DNA from: Fratercula arctica
Taxonomy: Eukaryota > Chordata > Aves > Charadriiformes > Alcidae
Length of the DNA stretch: 64,000 bases
Reading direction: 5' to 3'
Assembly (NCBI GenBank): GCA_947846985.1
Contig: CANTUZ010000025.1
Coordinates: 11,158,100-11,222,099, forward strand
Shown: piece by piece, positions 19,961-32,900 of the stretch
Numbering within the stretch: position 1 is the stretch's first letter
Layout of the letters: each line of letters opens with the position of its first letter
Made by a program: the position numbers and the translations under genes
The notes under the pieces: generated by a model
The model's database searches: none
The model's input: the letters and a program-made list of their open reading frames with translations, nothing else
What the model was told of the DNA's origin: nothing

Positions 19961-21454
19961 GGAGGAAGCGAGAATATCTTCGTATTTTTGGAGTTGTCTG
20001 GCCAATCCATCCACAGTTGGTGCCTCCATGTCCATCCAGCGCATTATTGCCAGGGTGTTGGCATATGACATCCATGCATTGCCTATAAACTTTCACCACA
20101 TGAATCGTGTGCACCGGATTTCATTTGGGTCTTCGGATGCCTGGTCATCATCCAGGTTATTATAGATCACCTCCACCACAGCTGATTCCCTCAGATACTG
20201 GATACCTCCCTCAGTGGTGGTCCACTTCCTTCGGGAATTTTCAAGTTCTTTCTTTAAGGGATACCTGTCCTTCACACTGGACAGGAGTTGCTGCCAAAGA
20301 CTGAGGACTCCTACCCTTTTTCCAATCCCTTTGTCAATGGCGTTATCCTTAGCAAGGTATCTCACCTGCTGGCCTTCCTTACCCTCTAATTCCTGACTAT
20401 TGGCTCCAATATCCCAGCATCAGAGTACCCAACTGAGAATTAGCTCACCTGGTTGACGGCTAAAATCTTTTTGCATAACTCACAGCTCACTTAGGGATAG
20501 AGATCAGGTGGTTTCGGACTCATTTATGATTTCAGTCTCTTCCTCCTCCTGTTCTTGTGACTGCTCTGCTGCAGAACAGGCTGCCTCTTCTGATTCTTTT
20601 TCCTGCTCCCTCTTAGGAGAAGCTTCTTCATCCCTTACTAAATGAGTTGACTCCTGCTTCCATTGTTTTTTTTTTAGTTATAGGGGCAACTGTCTGGTTT
20701 AGCCATATTGTCTGTTGGTGTATTTTCAGATCCAGAGATGCTCTCTTCACCTTGTGGATGCTGAATAGTATTGAGCAGTGTTTGGCAGGTGCTGGCCAGG
20801 CCCCAGCATACTGTGGTAAATTGTGCCTCTTTGGAATCACCAAGGCATCTTTGTTTCAAACATTCTATCACTTCATCAGGATTCTGCATTTGTTTGGGAG
20901 TGAAGTTCCAGACCACTGGAGGTGAGACATTTTCTAGATACCTGCCCATATTCTCCCATATGTCTTGCCACCCATGACCATACTGGCACAGGGTCAGGGT
21001 CATATTCCTAAATAGCTTGTTAACCTTAGAAAAAGCTGAAACAATATACCTAAGAAATACCAATAGAAGTATTTTGACTACCCGAGGATGTTCAATATAC
21101 TGAAAAGTTATTGCAACGAGGGAGGAAACATCACAGAAGATGGTGGAGAAGGTTCCACTCTGTATTTCCTCCACAAAAAAACCTCTCAGAGGAAGAAGTA
21201 TAATTGTTAATTGCCTCCATTAGATGATACCCAAAGTACAGTAATGCCTTCAGTACTGAGCCCAAATACGAGATTAAGCTCAAGGCCAGTGTTTTAATAA
21301 TAAAACTCCCAGGCAAAATATCACTAAGCACTACAAAGCAGAGAAAACTGCAAAAGTCAACACCAATCTTTAACATGTACAGCAAATAAAAGAGCACGGC
21401 ACAGATCGGATAAACTGATATCGAGAACAGATGAATCAATATCGTGACCTGCAA
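19961..21454 (-). pseudogene. gag: ERV D gag (truncated, frameshifted)
   Basis: The minus strand reads a hydrophobic N-terminus (LFSISVYPICAVLFYLLYML, SLISYLGSVLKALLYFG), then HLMEAINNYTSSS with the NYT sequon, a frameshift near 21150, then KVNKLFRNM, WENMGRYLENVSPPVVWNF, PDEVIECLK and CWGLASTCQTLLNTIQHPQ, and after a degraded linker the capsid-like part (KWTTTEGGIQYLRESAV) and SYANTLAIMRW up to YEDILASS at 19961. The first residue is read from TTG; the ancestral ATG is not found. It is cut off exactly at the C2 LTR end. Its order matches ERV A gag, but the sequence is well diverged, so this is a third lineage. Confidence 0.82.
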
Positions 21455-21515
21455 CTGTTAACAGATATAAATCCCTTATGCTCTAGTCAATCTGTTATTA
21501 TCTCAAACCCTTTGA

Positions 21516-21533
21516 GCCCCACATTGGGCGCCA
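21516..21533 (-). promoter_or_regulatory. Primer-binding site of ERV D
   Basis: The minus strand reads TGGCGCCCAATGTGGGGC: the tRNA-Lys1,2 site with one CpG-type change. Confidence 0.85.
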
Positions 21534-21541
21534 AAAAGTAC

Positions 21542-21690
21542 TGTCGTGGTTTAACCCCAGCCAGCAACTAAGTACCACACAGCCACTCGCTCACTTCCCT
21601 CCCCTGCCCAGTGAGATGGGGAGAAAATCAGAAAGGTAAAAGTGAGAAAATTCATGGGTTGAGATAAAAACAGTTTAATAACTAAAAAGA
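21542..21690 (-). repeat. 5' LTR of ERV D, only the 3' part
   Basis: On the plus strand it starts TGTCGTGGTTTAACCCCAGCCAGC, the LTR end seen from the other strand, and follows the end of the 44570-type LTR (TTTATCTCAACCCA, TTTTCTCACTTTTAC). It stops at about 21690, where the hairpin cluster begins; the promoter part of the LTR is missing. Confidence 0.75.
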
Positions 21691-21747
21691 GGTTCACCTT
21701 TGGAGGTGAACCAATCTAACTGAGTTCAGTTAGGCACCTTAGGTGCC
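21691..21747. repeat. Three consecutive perfect hairpins
   Basis: Arms GGTTCACC/GGTGAACC (21691-21712, 6-nt loop), CTAACTGA/TCAGTTAG (21716-21733, 2-nt loop) and GGCACCT/AGGTGCC (21733-21747, 1-nt loop). They lie directly where the D LTR is cut off. Could be the end of an unrecognised palindromic transposon or an old amniote repeat. Confidence 0.8.
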
Positions 21748-23286
21748 TGCACACATATTATTGCAGTTCAACTAATTAATAATTAATTTTAATGTTATTT
21801 CACTTATTTTCTTAATTCAGACTAATATTTTCCAAATGTCTCCATACAGACAAGTTTTAAGCAATAGGCTGAATCTTACATTGTATATAGTTCTGATTTT
21901 TTTGTGGGTTCCCCCCCCCCAAGTTCTGTCTTTGTATTTCCTCTTCTCAACTGTGGATAGTTTCTCTGTCACTATCTAAGCCTGAGCTCCTTGCATAAAT
22001 TACCCAGGTGTCCATATTTCTCTTTTGTCTTGAACAATCATGGCATACAGTCTCTACTGGTTTTGAATTAGTGTAAAAACAAAGGTTACGTTGTTAATTT
22101 GGAATGTTTTTGTAAATGCTCTTGATAAGGCTATGTCAGACGACTCTATGTAATCTGCAATGCATATATTGCTCATTTTAGTTACATGGAAAAAAAATCT
22201 TTCATTTTAAAACTGAGTTCTGCTTTAACACTTGCTGGCTTTTAATATTTGTGTTTATGATTAGTAAACCCACAGTCTTGTATATCACTGGTCTCTCATA
22301 CACTTACACGCATACATGTGTATGCTTGTATGTAACAGACCTTAGAAACTAATGCAACTTTAATCTAGAATTAACTATCATATGCTAACAGATGCTGTAT
22401 CACTCATTAAATTTCTTTTTCTACACTCACACACTTCTTCGATACATCATGAACCTTTCCTTTTCTTGTAATTCTGTTATTGACCTCCCTTTAAAAATGC
22501 CCCCAGTACCTCCAATGAGTGCAGCTGAGGAAATGTTGGATGCTGTTTGATGAAATTTAAGGTCATTTGTAAAAAAAGACTTTAAAGAGAATGAGCCAAA
22601 TAAATTATGAGTGCTTATCATAGTTGCACAATTTTTCATATTTTTCCCATACTCCAGATGCAAATATATCTGAGCAAGCTCAGACATTTGTTGGTGAGAT
22701 GTCATTACACATTAATCAAGTCTTTCTTGTTGAAAAATATATCCAATTAATAACATAGATCTTCAGTATCAAATGGTCCCAGTGAGTTTGAGGTTCTAAT
22801 ATACTTTACAGACTGCTCCACTTCGAGTATCCACTAGCATAAAGCTGCCTGTACAGAAAATTTTGGAGGAGTGGATCTGCTCAAAGAGCCCACAGGCACC
22901 GAGCTCCTGCACAACCACCCTGCACATTCTTACAGGCACTCCAGCACTGATGAGTCTCCCAGGGCTCTTAAGCACTGTTAATTTGCCCAGCCACTTGAGG
23001 CACTGACACAGAGCTGCCTGCTTGGCATGTCTATGGGACAAATGCACTTCAGAGACAGAACAAAATAATAAGAAACATGCTCCTTAGCCATGTTTTACCC
23101 CATATGTATTGCACCAGAAAGGTATAGATGTCAACTTAAAGATGGGGAACAAAAAAAAAAAAAAATATTATTTTGTCATTTAATTGTAACAGTAGTGTCA
23201 AAAGATTCTGGAAATAAACTAGCTGCAAAAAGAAAGTCCTAAATTGCAAGTGGAGAAATGACAAGGACCTTCATTCTCCCAACAAC
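21748..23286. other. Non-coding, no clear element
   Basis: AT-rich, except 22796-23050, which is GC-richer and open on the minus strand for 83 codons with no recognised homology. Another minus-strand frame at 22427-22705 (92 codons) is also unrecognised. A run of 15 A lies at 23151-23165. Confidence 0.4.
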
Positions 23287-24068
23287 AAGGGCAAGTGTAG
23301 GGTGCTGCACCTGGGGAGGAACAACCCCATGCACCAGTACAGGTTGGGGGCTGACCTGCTGGAGAGCAGCTCTGTGGAAAGAGATCTGGGAGTCCTGGTG
23401 GACAACAGGATGACTATGAGCCAGCAATGTGCCCTTGTGGCCAAGAAGGCCAATGGCATCCTGGGGTGCATCAAAAAGAGTGTGGCCAGCAGGTCAAGGG
23501 AGGTCATCCTCCCCCTCTACTCTGCCTTGGTGAGGCCACACCTGGAGTACTGTGTCCAGTTCTGGGCTCCCCGGTTCCAGAAGGACAGGGAACTGCTGGA
23601 AAGGGTGCAGCAGAGGGCTACCAAGATGATTAGGGGACTGGAACACCTCTCTTATGAGGAAAGGCTGAGGGATTTGGGTCTCTTCAGTCTGGAAAAAAGA
23701 CGGCTGAGGGGGGATCTTATCAACACTTATAAATACTTAAAGGGTGGGTGTCAGGAGGATGGGACCAGGCTCTTTTCAGTAGTGCCCGGGGACAGGACAA
23801 GAGGCAATGGGCACAAACTGGAGCACAAGAAGTTCCACCTAAACATGAGGAGGAACTTCTTTACCCTGAGGGTGGCAGAGCACTGGAACAGGCTGCCCAG
23901 AGAGGTGGTGGAGTCTCCATCTCTGGAGACATTCAAAACCCGCCTGGACGTGTTCCTGTGTAACCTGCTCTAGGTGACCCTGCTCTGGCAGGGGGGTTGG
24001 ACTAGATGATCTCCTGAGGTCCCTTCCAACCCTATGGTTCTATGATTCTATGATTCTATGATTCTATG
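23287..24068 (+). mobile_element. CR1 LINE, 5'-truncated (ORF2 end and 3' tail)
   Basis: Starts within ORF2 ([13 protein letters not shown]) and runs open to TAG at about 23971, covering the post-catalytic RT region ([84 protein letters not shown]). It is followed by the typical CR1 3' UTR and ATTCTATG repeats at about 24040-24068. The reading frame is intact for 223 codons, so the insertion is fairly young. 5' truncation is normal for target-primed LINE insertion. Close to the copy at 37192. Confidence 0.93.
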
Positions 24069-27000
24069 AATTGTTCTAAGGATGGGTTAGGCAGCACTGG
24101 CAGCTTGTCTGTCTGATGTGCACAAAGCACAGTGCCTCATTCATCTTGATTTTTCTCTATAATTTTTTCTCAATTAAGTAATTAGCAGAAATGCTTATTT
24201 CCATATAGTAGCGGTCAGATGACTTAAAAGAAAAAAGAAGGAAGAAATTCTCATTTTAAAAGCAAAAGATCAAGTACTGTTAGCAGAATATGGAGTAAAT
24301 TCATCCATAAATAACACAGTTTTGCAGTTAATATTGCCTCAAAAATTAGTTTGTTTATTCAGATTTATGATCTTGTCATATTTATTTTCTTCCCTGAACA
24401 CTTACCAAAGCTTACCAAAATTGAACTCCATCAATATTGCATTGAAATCAAGTAATTAACTGACGATAGGTAAATGAAATTCTGAAAGGTTTTTTTTGTT
24501 AAAAAACAAGTTTACTTTGAAGAAAATTTGCCCTATATAATGATTTATAGCAAGGTTTGAGATTGTAAACATACCACAATAGCTGCTTGTGACATCCTGA
24601 CAGCCATGACTTTTGATTATAACATATGGATATTGGACTGCACTAATTTGACTTGAATATGGAATGTTCATAAGACTATATGTACAAATAACTCATGAAG
24701 TTTGTTCAGCAAATGAGTACATTTGAATTAATTTCAGAGACTGTTGAAAAATAAAATAAATTGTGTGGTATTTGCTCAGAGCCCTTTACTTCGGAACTTG
24801 ATTCTTCCATTGATCCCAAAATTTAGCTGGCCCTAGGTCACTCTGCAAGACAAATTTATTACCTCCTGTCTGAAGAAATCTCTTAGAAGTGAGGTGGAGT
24901 CTGTGCTCCCATTGTGAAGGATTACTGGGTTCACATCAGATTTCACTGATTTTTCCAAAGTTTAAGTATAAATCTAAGAGCTCAGTAGCACATTTTTTAA
25001 ATCAGTCAATAAAACACTATACTGCTTAACATTTTATTTTTTTTAGTGAGCCATGAGTTATTATCAGGAACTTGGCTTGATCTGACAAGTGGTTGGAATT
25101 ATTTGGTTTTTTAGTTACTTTCTAGCTGAATTCTTCTAAGTCTGCTCTCATTAGCAGCATACAACTCTTTTCAATAGATATAATTTAATAGTATTTTGTT
25201 TGATTGTGCTGTAGGCTATGTGTTCTTTGATGAGAACAGATTTGAACCTTCTTTATAGAGCTAATTGGATTTCTTGATTATTTTTCTGAAGCTAGCCAGA
25301 ATGACCTTCATGCCAAGTGGAAGCCTGAAAGATTTTCTTTCTAAAATAATACTCTTTTCTTCCTGATAATTGTGTATTGCTTCAAGTTGTCTAAATATTC
25401 TTTTTTTTTCTTTTTGTGTTGTTTCCCTGAAGTGCAGTTTTCTTCTATTCAAAAGGAGTATTTCTGGATTATAAATTGTTTGAAATGAGAAGTAAGCTAG
25501 TGTGCATATGAAGTAAACACTTTAAACTGATTTTAGTCTAGAAGACATTTTTTAAAATGGCTTAAATAAGTCTCACAAAATGTTTATAAGACAAGCAAGT
25601 ATTATTAGTTGATATAGTACATGAAGTGAGACACAGGGAAAAGTGTAGAAAAGGATTTTTGAAAGCGCTCATTAGTATAGGCCAGTTTCCACTGAAATTA
25701 ATCATTGAGCTTAGTATATGTAGAATTAAGTCATTTGAGTAGTCCCATCATACATGACTGTAGCAGGATTATAACACAGGGTGAGTCCTGGAAAAAAAAT
25801 CCAGTTTATTGATTAATACTGTACCCCTGAAAAAGATAATCAGATACCCTCACATGCACTTCCGTGGTACTGATGGCAACTTTAAAATTCATTTTTCATT
25901 ATAGTTTTCCTGTGTTGTTTTTATGTTACTTAATTAACTTTTTTCAAGTTCCACATTGAAAGAGTCTTTCAAATTCATTGGCAAATGTGCTCATTCATAT
26001 ATTTCCCTCAGAAACATACACATGAATGTGTTGCTCAGAACAGGTTGAGATGAAAGTTGGTAAATATAATAATGGGACAACTTGCCAGAGAAAACAGAAC
26101 TTGATGACCCTGCAGTCCCTTGCTGGTTTGGTTTCTACAGACCTATAAGTTTTTCCTATTTTCCCCTGATCTTCTATAACAGACTTCATACCCTATTCTT
26201 GAACCAGTTAATATTCAAAGACAAGTTTTAAAATAATATCATCAGGCCAAAATGCATAAATATAGGTCACACCATCATGCTAAGCTCCAGAACATGTAAT
26301 TAGCACATACAATCTTTTCTTCTTTTCCCCTTTTCTTTTTTTTTCTCTCTTGCATCCTTGACCTCTGTGTGTCTTCATAGAAACTCTAATAGCATTAACA
26401 TTATGCTACGATTAAAAAGCTAGACAGCACAACAATGCTGCTTGACAAGATATTTTTACAATCCTTTTTGATGTCATTCTGTTGGGATTGAATGTCCTTT
26501 GAACTCTTACAAATTAAGTGGATGTTCAGTGGATGTATTCCCATATGGTATCTCTTTGTGGTATTTGTTAGGTCTCTTCTGCTGTTTGGAATGAAGGATT
26601 GGCTTCCACCTATCCTAGCACCTATAATTTTGTTAAACAGTAATTATTCATGCATAACATGGATTTTAGAATTAGGTTTCAAAACTGGATTTACTATCGC
26701 TTTGCAATATGTTAAATGTATGTTTTGAACAAATTGTATAAAGTCTATGCAAGCTAAGCTGATAAAAATGCATGAACTTTTCTTTCATCAACTATTTTCA
26801 TCAACTAACATCAGAGTTTACCCATTAACATGAACCCAGCCCCCAACATACCAGTAGTGTAATATCATTACTGGTTGTATCATGTTGTGTGTTCTCTAGT
26901 CATGTTATACAGGCATAACAACAGAAAAGGGGTAGAGACTGAAAAGTTCTACATAAATTAAAAGTATGTTTGCATAAATTAAAAGCATGTTGTCAAGAAA

Positions 27001-28800
27001 AAGTATCAAAGCTCTTAGTGGGGTAAAAAGAAGGGCATTATTATAGCATTAATTCTCCCTTCCATAACCAGGTTAGTGTAGAATTACGAGGTACAAGTTG
27101 TGTATTTTCAGTTGGAAAGAAAAAAATAATTTTCCTTAAATCTCTCTATTTTTAAGTACAGTAAGACTGATGAGAATCATCAATAGTGCAAGATCCCTTT
27201 CCTCTGAAAGAACCAAACAAAAAACCCCACAAGTGTATGAATGTTTATTATCTAGGGTTGCAACTGAACTACCTTCATGGGAGGGGAAAGCCAGGAAGGA
27301 ATAAACATGGAATTCCTGAGGAATGTCACAGAGGGAAATGTTGTGGAGCTGTTTGACACTAACAGGTTCCAACAAGTCAAGAAGCATCAACTGGGATTAG
27401 AGTAGATAATAAAGGAACCAAACAACCCAGTGACATTTAGATTTACGAACCAAGAACAGGAGGCCTGTAGTTAAGCTGCAAGCATATTTCTTTGCTAAAG
27501 AAAAAGATGGAGGGTTTGAAATAGGAGCTGAAATTGCTGATAGAAAGTAGTAAAGCCAAGTTAGGTTCTGGGGACTACTGTTTCACTTTGCTGTGCCATC
27601 AGAGTCATGACAAGTCCAGATAACAGAGAGGATAGCTGTGAAAAAGGCTGAAAGAAAATGGGAGAATGTGGAAGCTAAGAGCGCTATGTCAAACTTAAGG
27701 GGAATGGAGAGGAAGATGTTTAATTTATACACCTGTAATACGTATTTTGCTCTTGAGAAGGATGAGAAACAGGTTTAGACAGTAATTAATTTATGCATAA
27801 TACTAGAAAGTAGCAGCTCTCAGAAAAACACACTAGTTCTATGATGATACATTTTTATTACGTACGAAAGATATCTGCTAACAGGATGTTATTGAGCACT
27901 CAAAAAATAAGGTTTATATTGCCTTCCCTTGGTCCTGGTTTGTGCACCTGTGTTAGGATACAATTTTCAACTGGAGAGCTCAGATTGTGTTTTTTCCTCC
28001 CTGAACCAGTTGCCTATTTGCACAAAAGATGGAAATTTTAATTTCTTCTCATTGTTCTATGTGATATCTTGTGCTTCTCCAGTGCACAATTCATCCTCTG
28101 CATTGAAGATAGACTTACTAACTCAGACTTTCTCCAACAGTCATCAGTTTAAGTGCATCACAAACTTTACTGGCTTAATTTGTCAGATGAAAGGCTATTA
28201 TTTCCATTTTACAAATGCCAAGCTAGTGCCTAAGGAATTATTTTCTCAGACAGATTTATATTTCCAGAGAGCTGAATAAAGATTAGGCTCAAGCATGTTG
28301 ACTTGATTTCAAGCTCTGAAAGAGTAACCTGTAGTATGCACGTATTTTTTTTCTGTCCATTTCCTCTTGCATTGCACCTTCTGTTTCAACTGCTCCAAAT
28401 GATCCCTCCTCCAGTTTTTTCTATATTTTAGCACTGTCTCTTCATTCCAATCTCATTTGCTTTATATAATCTGGGCCATTCAGCATTTATCAGGCTTCAG
28501 ATCTCACTTAAAATCTCCTTCCTCACTGAGTTTTCTCCTAACCTAGTTTCACCATTTAAAAACCCCATTGCCTGCCTGAGATTCATGAGGACTGCTGGAT
28601 ATCCTTTGTTCCCTTCCTTGGGTCACTCTCTGGGCTGTGGTGTGGGAGAAAACACTGCACAGCATACCCAGCAATTGCAAGGCAAATGAGCTGTGGTTGG
28701 AAGATTACATAACAGTGCGTGAGGTTCCTTGCAAAGTGGGGAAACCTCACAGAAGGGTGGAGCAAGCTGGCTTCAGATTTCCTATCTGGTAGTTAAGGTA
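24069..28800. other. Gene-free AT-rich stretch
   Basis: No recognisable coding exon, LTR or LINE end. Several short A or T runs. The open frames are short and look random. Confidence 0.5.
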
Positions 28801-29137
28801 GGAGCCTTCCAGTACCTGAAGGGGACCTACAAGAAAGGTGGGGAGGGGCTGTTTGCAAGGGCATGTAGCGATAGGACAAGGGGCAATGGTTTTAAACTAG
28901 AGTAGGTTTAGATTAGACGTTAGGAAGAAGTTCTTTACAATGAGGGTGGTGAAGCACTGGAAGAGGTTGCCCAGAGAGGTGGTGGAGGCCCCATCCCTGG
29001 AGACATTCAGGGCCAGGCTTGATGAGGCTTTGAGCAATCTGATCTAGTTGAAGATGTCCCTGCTTAGTGCAGGGGGGTTGAACTAGATGACCTTTAAAGG
29101 TCCCTTCCAATCCAACACATTCTATGATTCTATGATT
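28801..29137 (+). mobile_element. CR1 LINE 3' end
   Basis: Starts in the [15 protein letters not shown] region of ORF2, continues with [30 protein letters not shown] and the 3' UTR (AACTAGATGACCTTTAAAGG), and ends with TTCTATGATTCTATGATT. A stop in the ORF (ACTAGAGTAGG) shows decay. Confidence 0.9.
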
Positions 29138-29900
29138 AAGAAATACCATGATCGGGGCACTTCCAGAAGAAGGGTGTGCAAAAAAGAAGCAAGGCAGCAT
29201 AGCCGCAGCTGGTACATAGAGGTTCATAGTGGTCCCAGAGGCCCTGCTAGCAGAAGGGAGACACCCAGTTGTGAAGTGGAGATCAGGTCTTGTGGCATGT
29301 CCTATCCTGGCTGGTGCAGCCGCTTCTGGTACTGTACAACCCCTGAAGGTGGATGCTTCTGTGCGGGTCATGGTCTGTAAGGAATGCCTCAGGCTGGGGC
29401 CAGGAGTGATGACAGCAGCCTCCCCTGTCACAGGCAAGTGCTGATAGTTGTGGCAGTGCAAGTCAGGAACTGCAATAAGAGGTGAACAGGGTGTGATGCA
29501 TCCAGAGGGGATCAGAGGTGATGAATGTGAGGTCAACAGGAGGGACGCTGCAGAGACCGTAGCTTAAGGCCCCCCAAGGACAAAAAGGCAGGTATGAGTG
29601 AGGTAAAACAGGAGCTCTCAAGGAGGATGCTATTTCTGGCAGCAAGAGCAAGGTTCCACATACATGAGCACCTGGTCACCTAGAAAATAGGTTCAGGGAT
29701 GTGGCATCAAGAAGGATAAACACGTTCTCCTGGGGGAAATCCAGGTGGACTGCTCAGTGCACTGGGTTGGGATCAGAGCTGGAAAGAGGAAGCAAAAAGT
29801 CATAGCTTTTGATGACTCTTGTGTGGGCAGAGGCACTCATCTGTCAGTCTGAATTACCATCCAGAGGGGTGGCAACCAAAATGACTGGGAGATTCATAAT
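29138..29900 (+). mobile_element. Possible CR1 ORF1 remnant
   Basis: GC-rich, in contrast to its surroundings. Around 29350-29520 the plus strand reads VCKECLRLGPGVMTAASPVTGKC, then across stops a QELQ-x-EVNR-like segment. This resembles the Cys-containing and coiled-coil part of avian CR1 ORF1 as I remember it; I could not compare it. Other possibilities are an unknown repeat or an old processed pseudogene. Confidence 0.4.
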
Positions 29901-32900
29901 GGGGAGGAATAGCTACCAAGTTATCAACTACTCATAATTATTTGCTAACAGCAATAGACAACTAGAGACAACTAGAGAAAAGCAAATATAATATTAAGAA
30001 TCTAAAAGGTATTCTTCAGTAATATAACTACAATTCCTGCAATAAATACTAAAGGAGAGGCACATTTTTGTATGTGTTTTGGAACAACAGCATGGATTAG
30101 TAAAGATGAGGTCTCAGCTGTTTGCTGATACAATTGCAAAGTTAGTGCATGAAAGCAATACGAAAAGTTTTAAGTAAATCATCATACAACTACTACACTT
30201 TGTTCCAGCATAATTTGTCTGTAAAGCCTGTCTAAACTGCTCCCAGTAAATTGTTGCACAGCAAGAATGATCTAGCAATTATATAGAGTCAGAACAGCCT
30301 TGTTTGTCTTTCTTGCCAATTTCTTCTCAATTTAGCAAGAGAAGAACTGTGTTTTAGTGAAAAGTTGGTACTCCTGGATAGTTCTGATCCCAGGCTCTGT
30401 TTTTTCAACAATATATGTTCTGAAGTCCCAGCCTCTGGGGTGGAAATTGTAAGCCATATAGACAGTTTATACACACATTAAAAAGTCTCACAACAGAAGG
30501 TAGGAGGCAACCTCAGTGGAGGGTGTTTGTAGTTTCTGCTTCTCTTCAGATGTTTATTTTCAGAATCTTCTCATCACTGATCCTTCCTGGGAAAAGTCTT
30601 TGGGCATCCTACTTCCTTGCGACTCAGTGGCATTGCAACTTTGATGTCTTAGTCTCCCTACTTGCCAGAGTTTTGCAATGTATATATCCACATGAACAAA
30701 CTAAAGGGAGCTAATAGTTGGCATCCACTTTAGCATGACATACCCAGCTAGAGGGCAAGATTTCTGTATATGGATGTGAGCTATACCATACCATTCAGCC
30801 TGAGGCTGAAGAATGGATCTGCTTTATTTATTAATACAGATGAGTCTGTTACCAAATTAACACACCTTGATGTTATATATTTTGAGGGACATGGCACAGA
30901 TATCAGTGTGTGACACTCAGTTATCTGGCAGGTTACTCATTGCCGTATCGTTCTGCTGACTCTGAACTTGCAGGGTGTTTTCTTGAAGTGTAGGAATAAG
31001 AGAATGAAGTTACAGAAGCAGGTGAGAGATATTTCCACAAAAGTTTGAGGGAGGACCTTTACAAAGTCTTGTACTTGCTGGACTAATAGCTAACTAACCA
31101 CAAACTGTGTGGTAGCAAAGCTGCCAATAGCAACAAATTTCCTTAGTGCACCACTGCACTAATGGGAGAACACATATAATAATCTAATTAAGTGAAAATA
31201 TCCAGGAAGTAGAGACCTGATCTAGTGACTTTCTCAGCTTCCTACAAGACCTACAGCTTTCCATTTCCTCTTTCTCAGAATAAAGTTTTAATAATTGCAT
31301 TTTGATATTAAGATAGACTGGAATGATGTTGAAGTTCCTCCAGCCTTCCTTCTGAAACTCAGAAAAGGGTGCAAAATTGAACAGCCAGAAAAAGCACAGT
31401 CCCTGTCAGATAGTAGAGGAAAGACAAAGGATCATATCCAAACCATAAAAGTTATACAAAGTGTTTTATAGTGTATCAAAACACACCAATCATTGAAAAG
31501 CTTAATAATGCAAAGAGGTAATTTACCTAATACTCATTTTTATACTCTTCCTTCACTATCATGATACATTTTAGGTGCACATAGTTAATTTCATTTGAAT
31601 TATTGTCCAAAACAATGAAAACAATGTATCAATAAAAGAAATAAATGTCTTAATTGGTTACAAAAAGAAATATGCAAATTCCTGATTATCTTGAGTGAGA
31701 ACAAAATAACATGCTTCAAAGAAAAGAAAGAAACCCAAAATTAACAGATCCAATGTTCAAAAAAAGGAAACCCAAATATATTGAGAAGTAATTTTAAGAG
31801 CTGAAGAATATCAAAAGGGAAAAAACAAGAAAGTGTAGTTAGAAGCTTAAAAAAGTATCATAATTATAAATTGTAATTTAGAGTACAACATTTCTGAAAG
31901 ACTGAATGAGAACAAAAATGAGAATAAAAGGAGCAGGATGGTGGGAAAGAGTCAGTGATCACATTAAATGCCACAGCTAGAATTTCAAAATGAGAGCACA
32001 GATGAGTCAGAAGATGAGTCAGAAGTCTGAAGTGAACAAAAGAAAGGCGAGAGATGTCAATGAAAGCAAGGCTAAAATTACATTGCTTTTACGGACATCC
32101 TGATACTGCTTAAGGGAACAGTTTAAAAGATCACCATATTCAAAAGCCAAAACTGATAATACCTAATGCATTCGATGCATATTTTAAACACCACAGTAAA
32201 TATCCTATATGTTGTGCAAGAAAAGTATGTGACATACATACCATTTTATACACTTCTATATTTCTTCAGAAAACCAAAGATAGTTTGTGGTGAAAGCAAT
32301 TTGTACAACCACAGATTTTAAAGTCAGAAAAGTATTAGATTATATGCTCATACCTCCTGTGAAACTCAAGCTGAAAAATGGCACATCTTCAGCCCTGTGT
32401 TTAGTCTGATAACTAATGAAGTCATCATGTAGCCTGGTAGGGTTGAATTTGCAGAATACTGGAATATTGCAATAGTCAATAGTTTGAATAATTATTTAGT
32501 ACTTATCTAATTAGACATGTTATTGCCTGGAGAGCCTTAAATAAAGGCATTTACCAGTTAGCCTGAAAACCATTACATCACCTCCTTTACCAAACCTTTT
32601 GAGAGAAATAGATGGAGAACTATGCTTTAAGTCAGTCTGATTTATTAGAAAACATGCTAGTACAGACTATCCCTGGGTTTTAGTTATTACTTGTCGTGCA
32701 GAAATCAATTCACCCCATCGGGAGCACAGTTCAGACAGAAGAAAAAGGCTAGACTGACAAAAAGTTTTTTCAAATACAGTGAAATCTTAAGAGGGTAATG
32801 CTTAAGTAATGCAATGAATTTAAACTGACTCGAAGGATTTTACATAATTCTAGGCAGTCCAAGATCAATAATATGGAGATGCTTTTAAATTTTAAGTCAG

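Noticed and set aside
19961..21454. Left arm of the inverted repeat as the missing half of ERV D
   Set aside because: The left arm overlaps D gag at the break by about 45 bases and has a clearly different sequence there. A simple split of D by C would leave only a 5-bp duplication.
22427..23047. Two minus-strand frames of 92 and 83 codons as a possible host gene
   Set aside because: No recognised domain, signal peptide or splice-site pattern. The GC change at 22796-23050 is noted, but it is not enough to call an exon.
24030..24068. ATTCTATG repeats as a CRISPR-like array or independent microsatellite
   Set aside because: They are the standard 3' tail of the adjoining CR1 element, without spacers.
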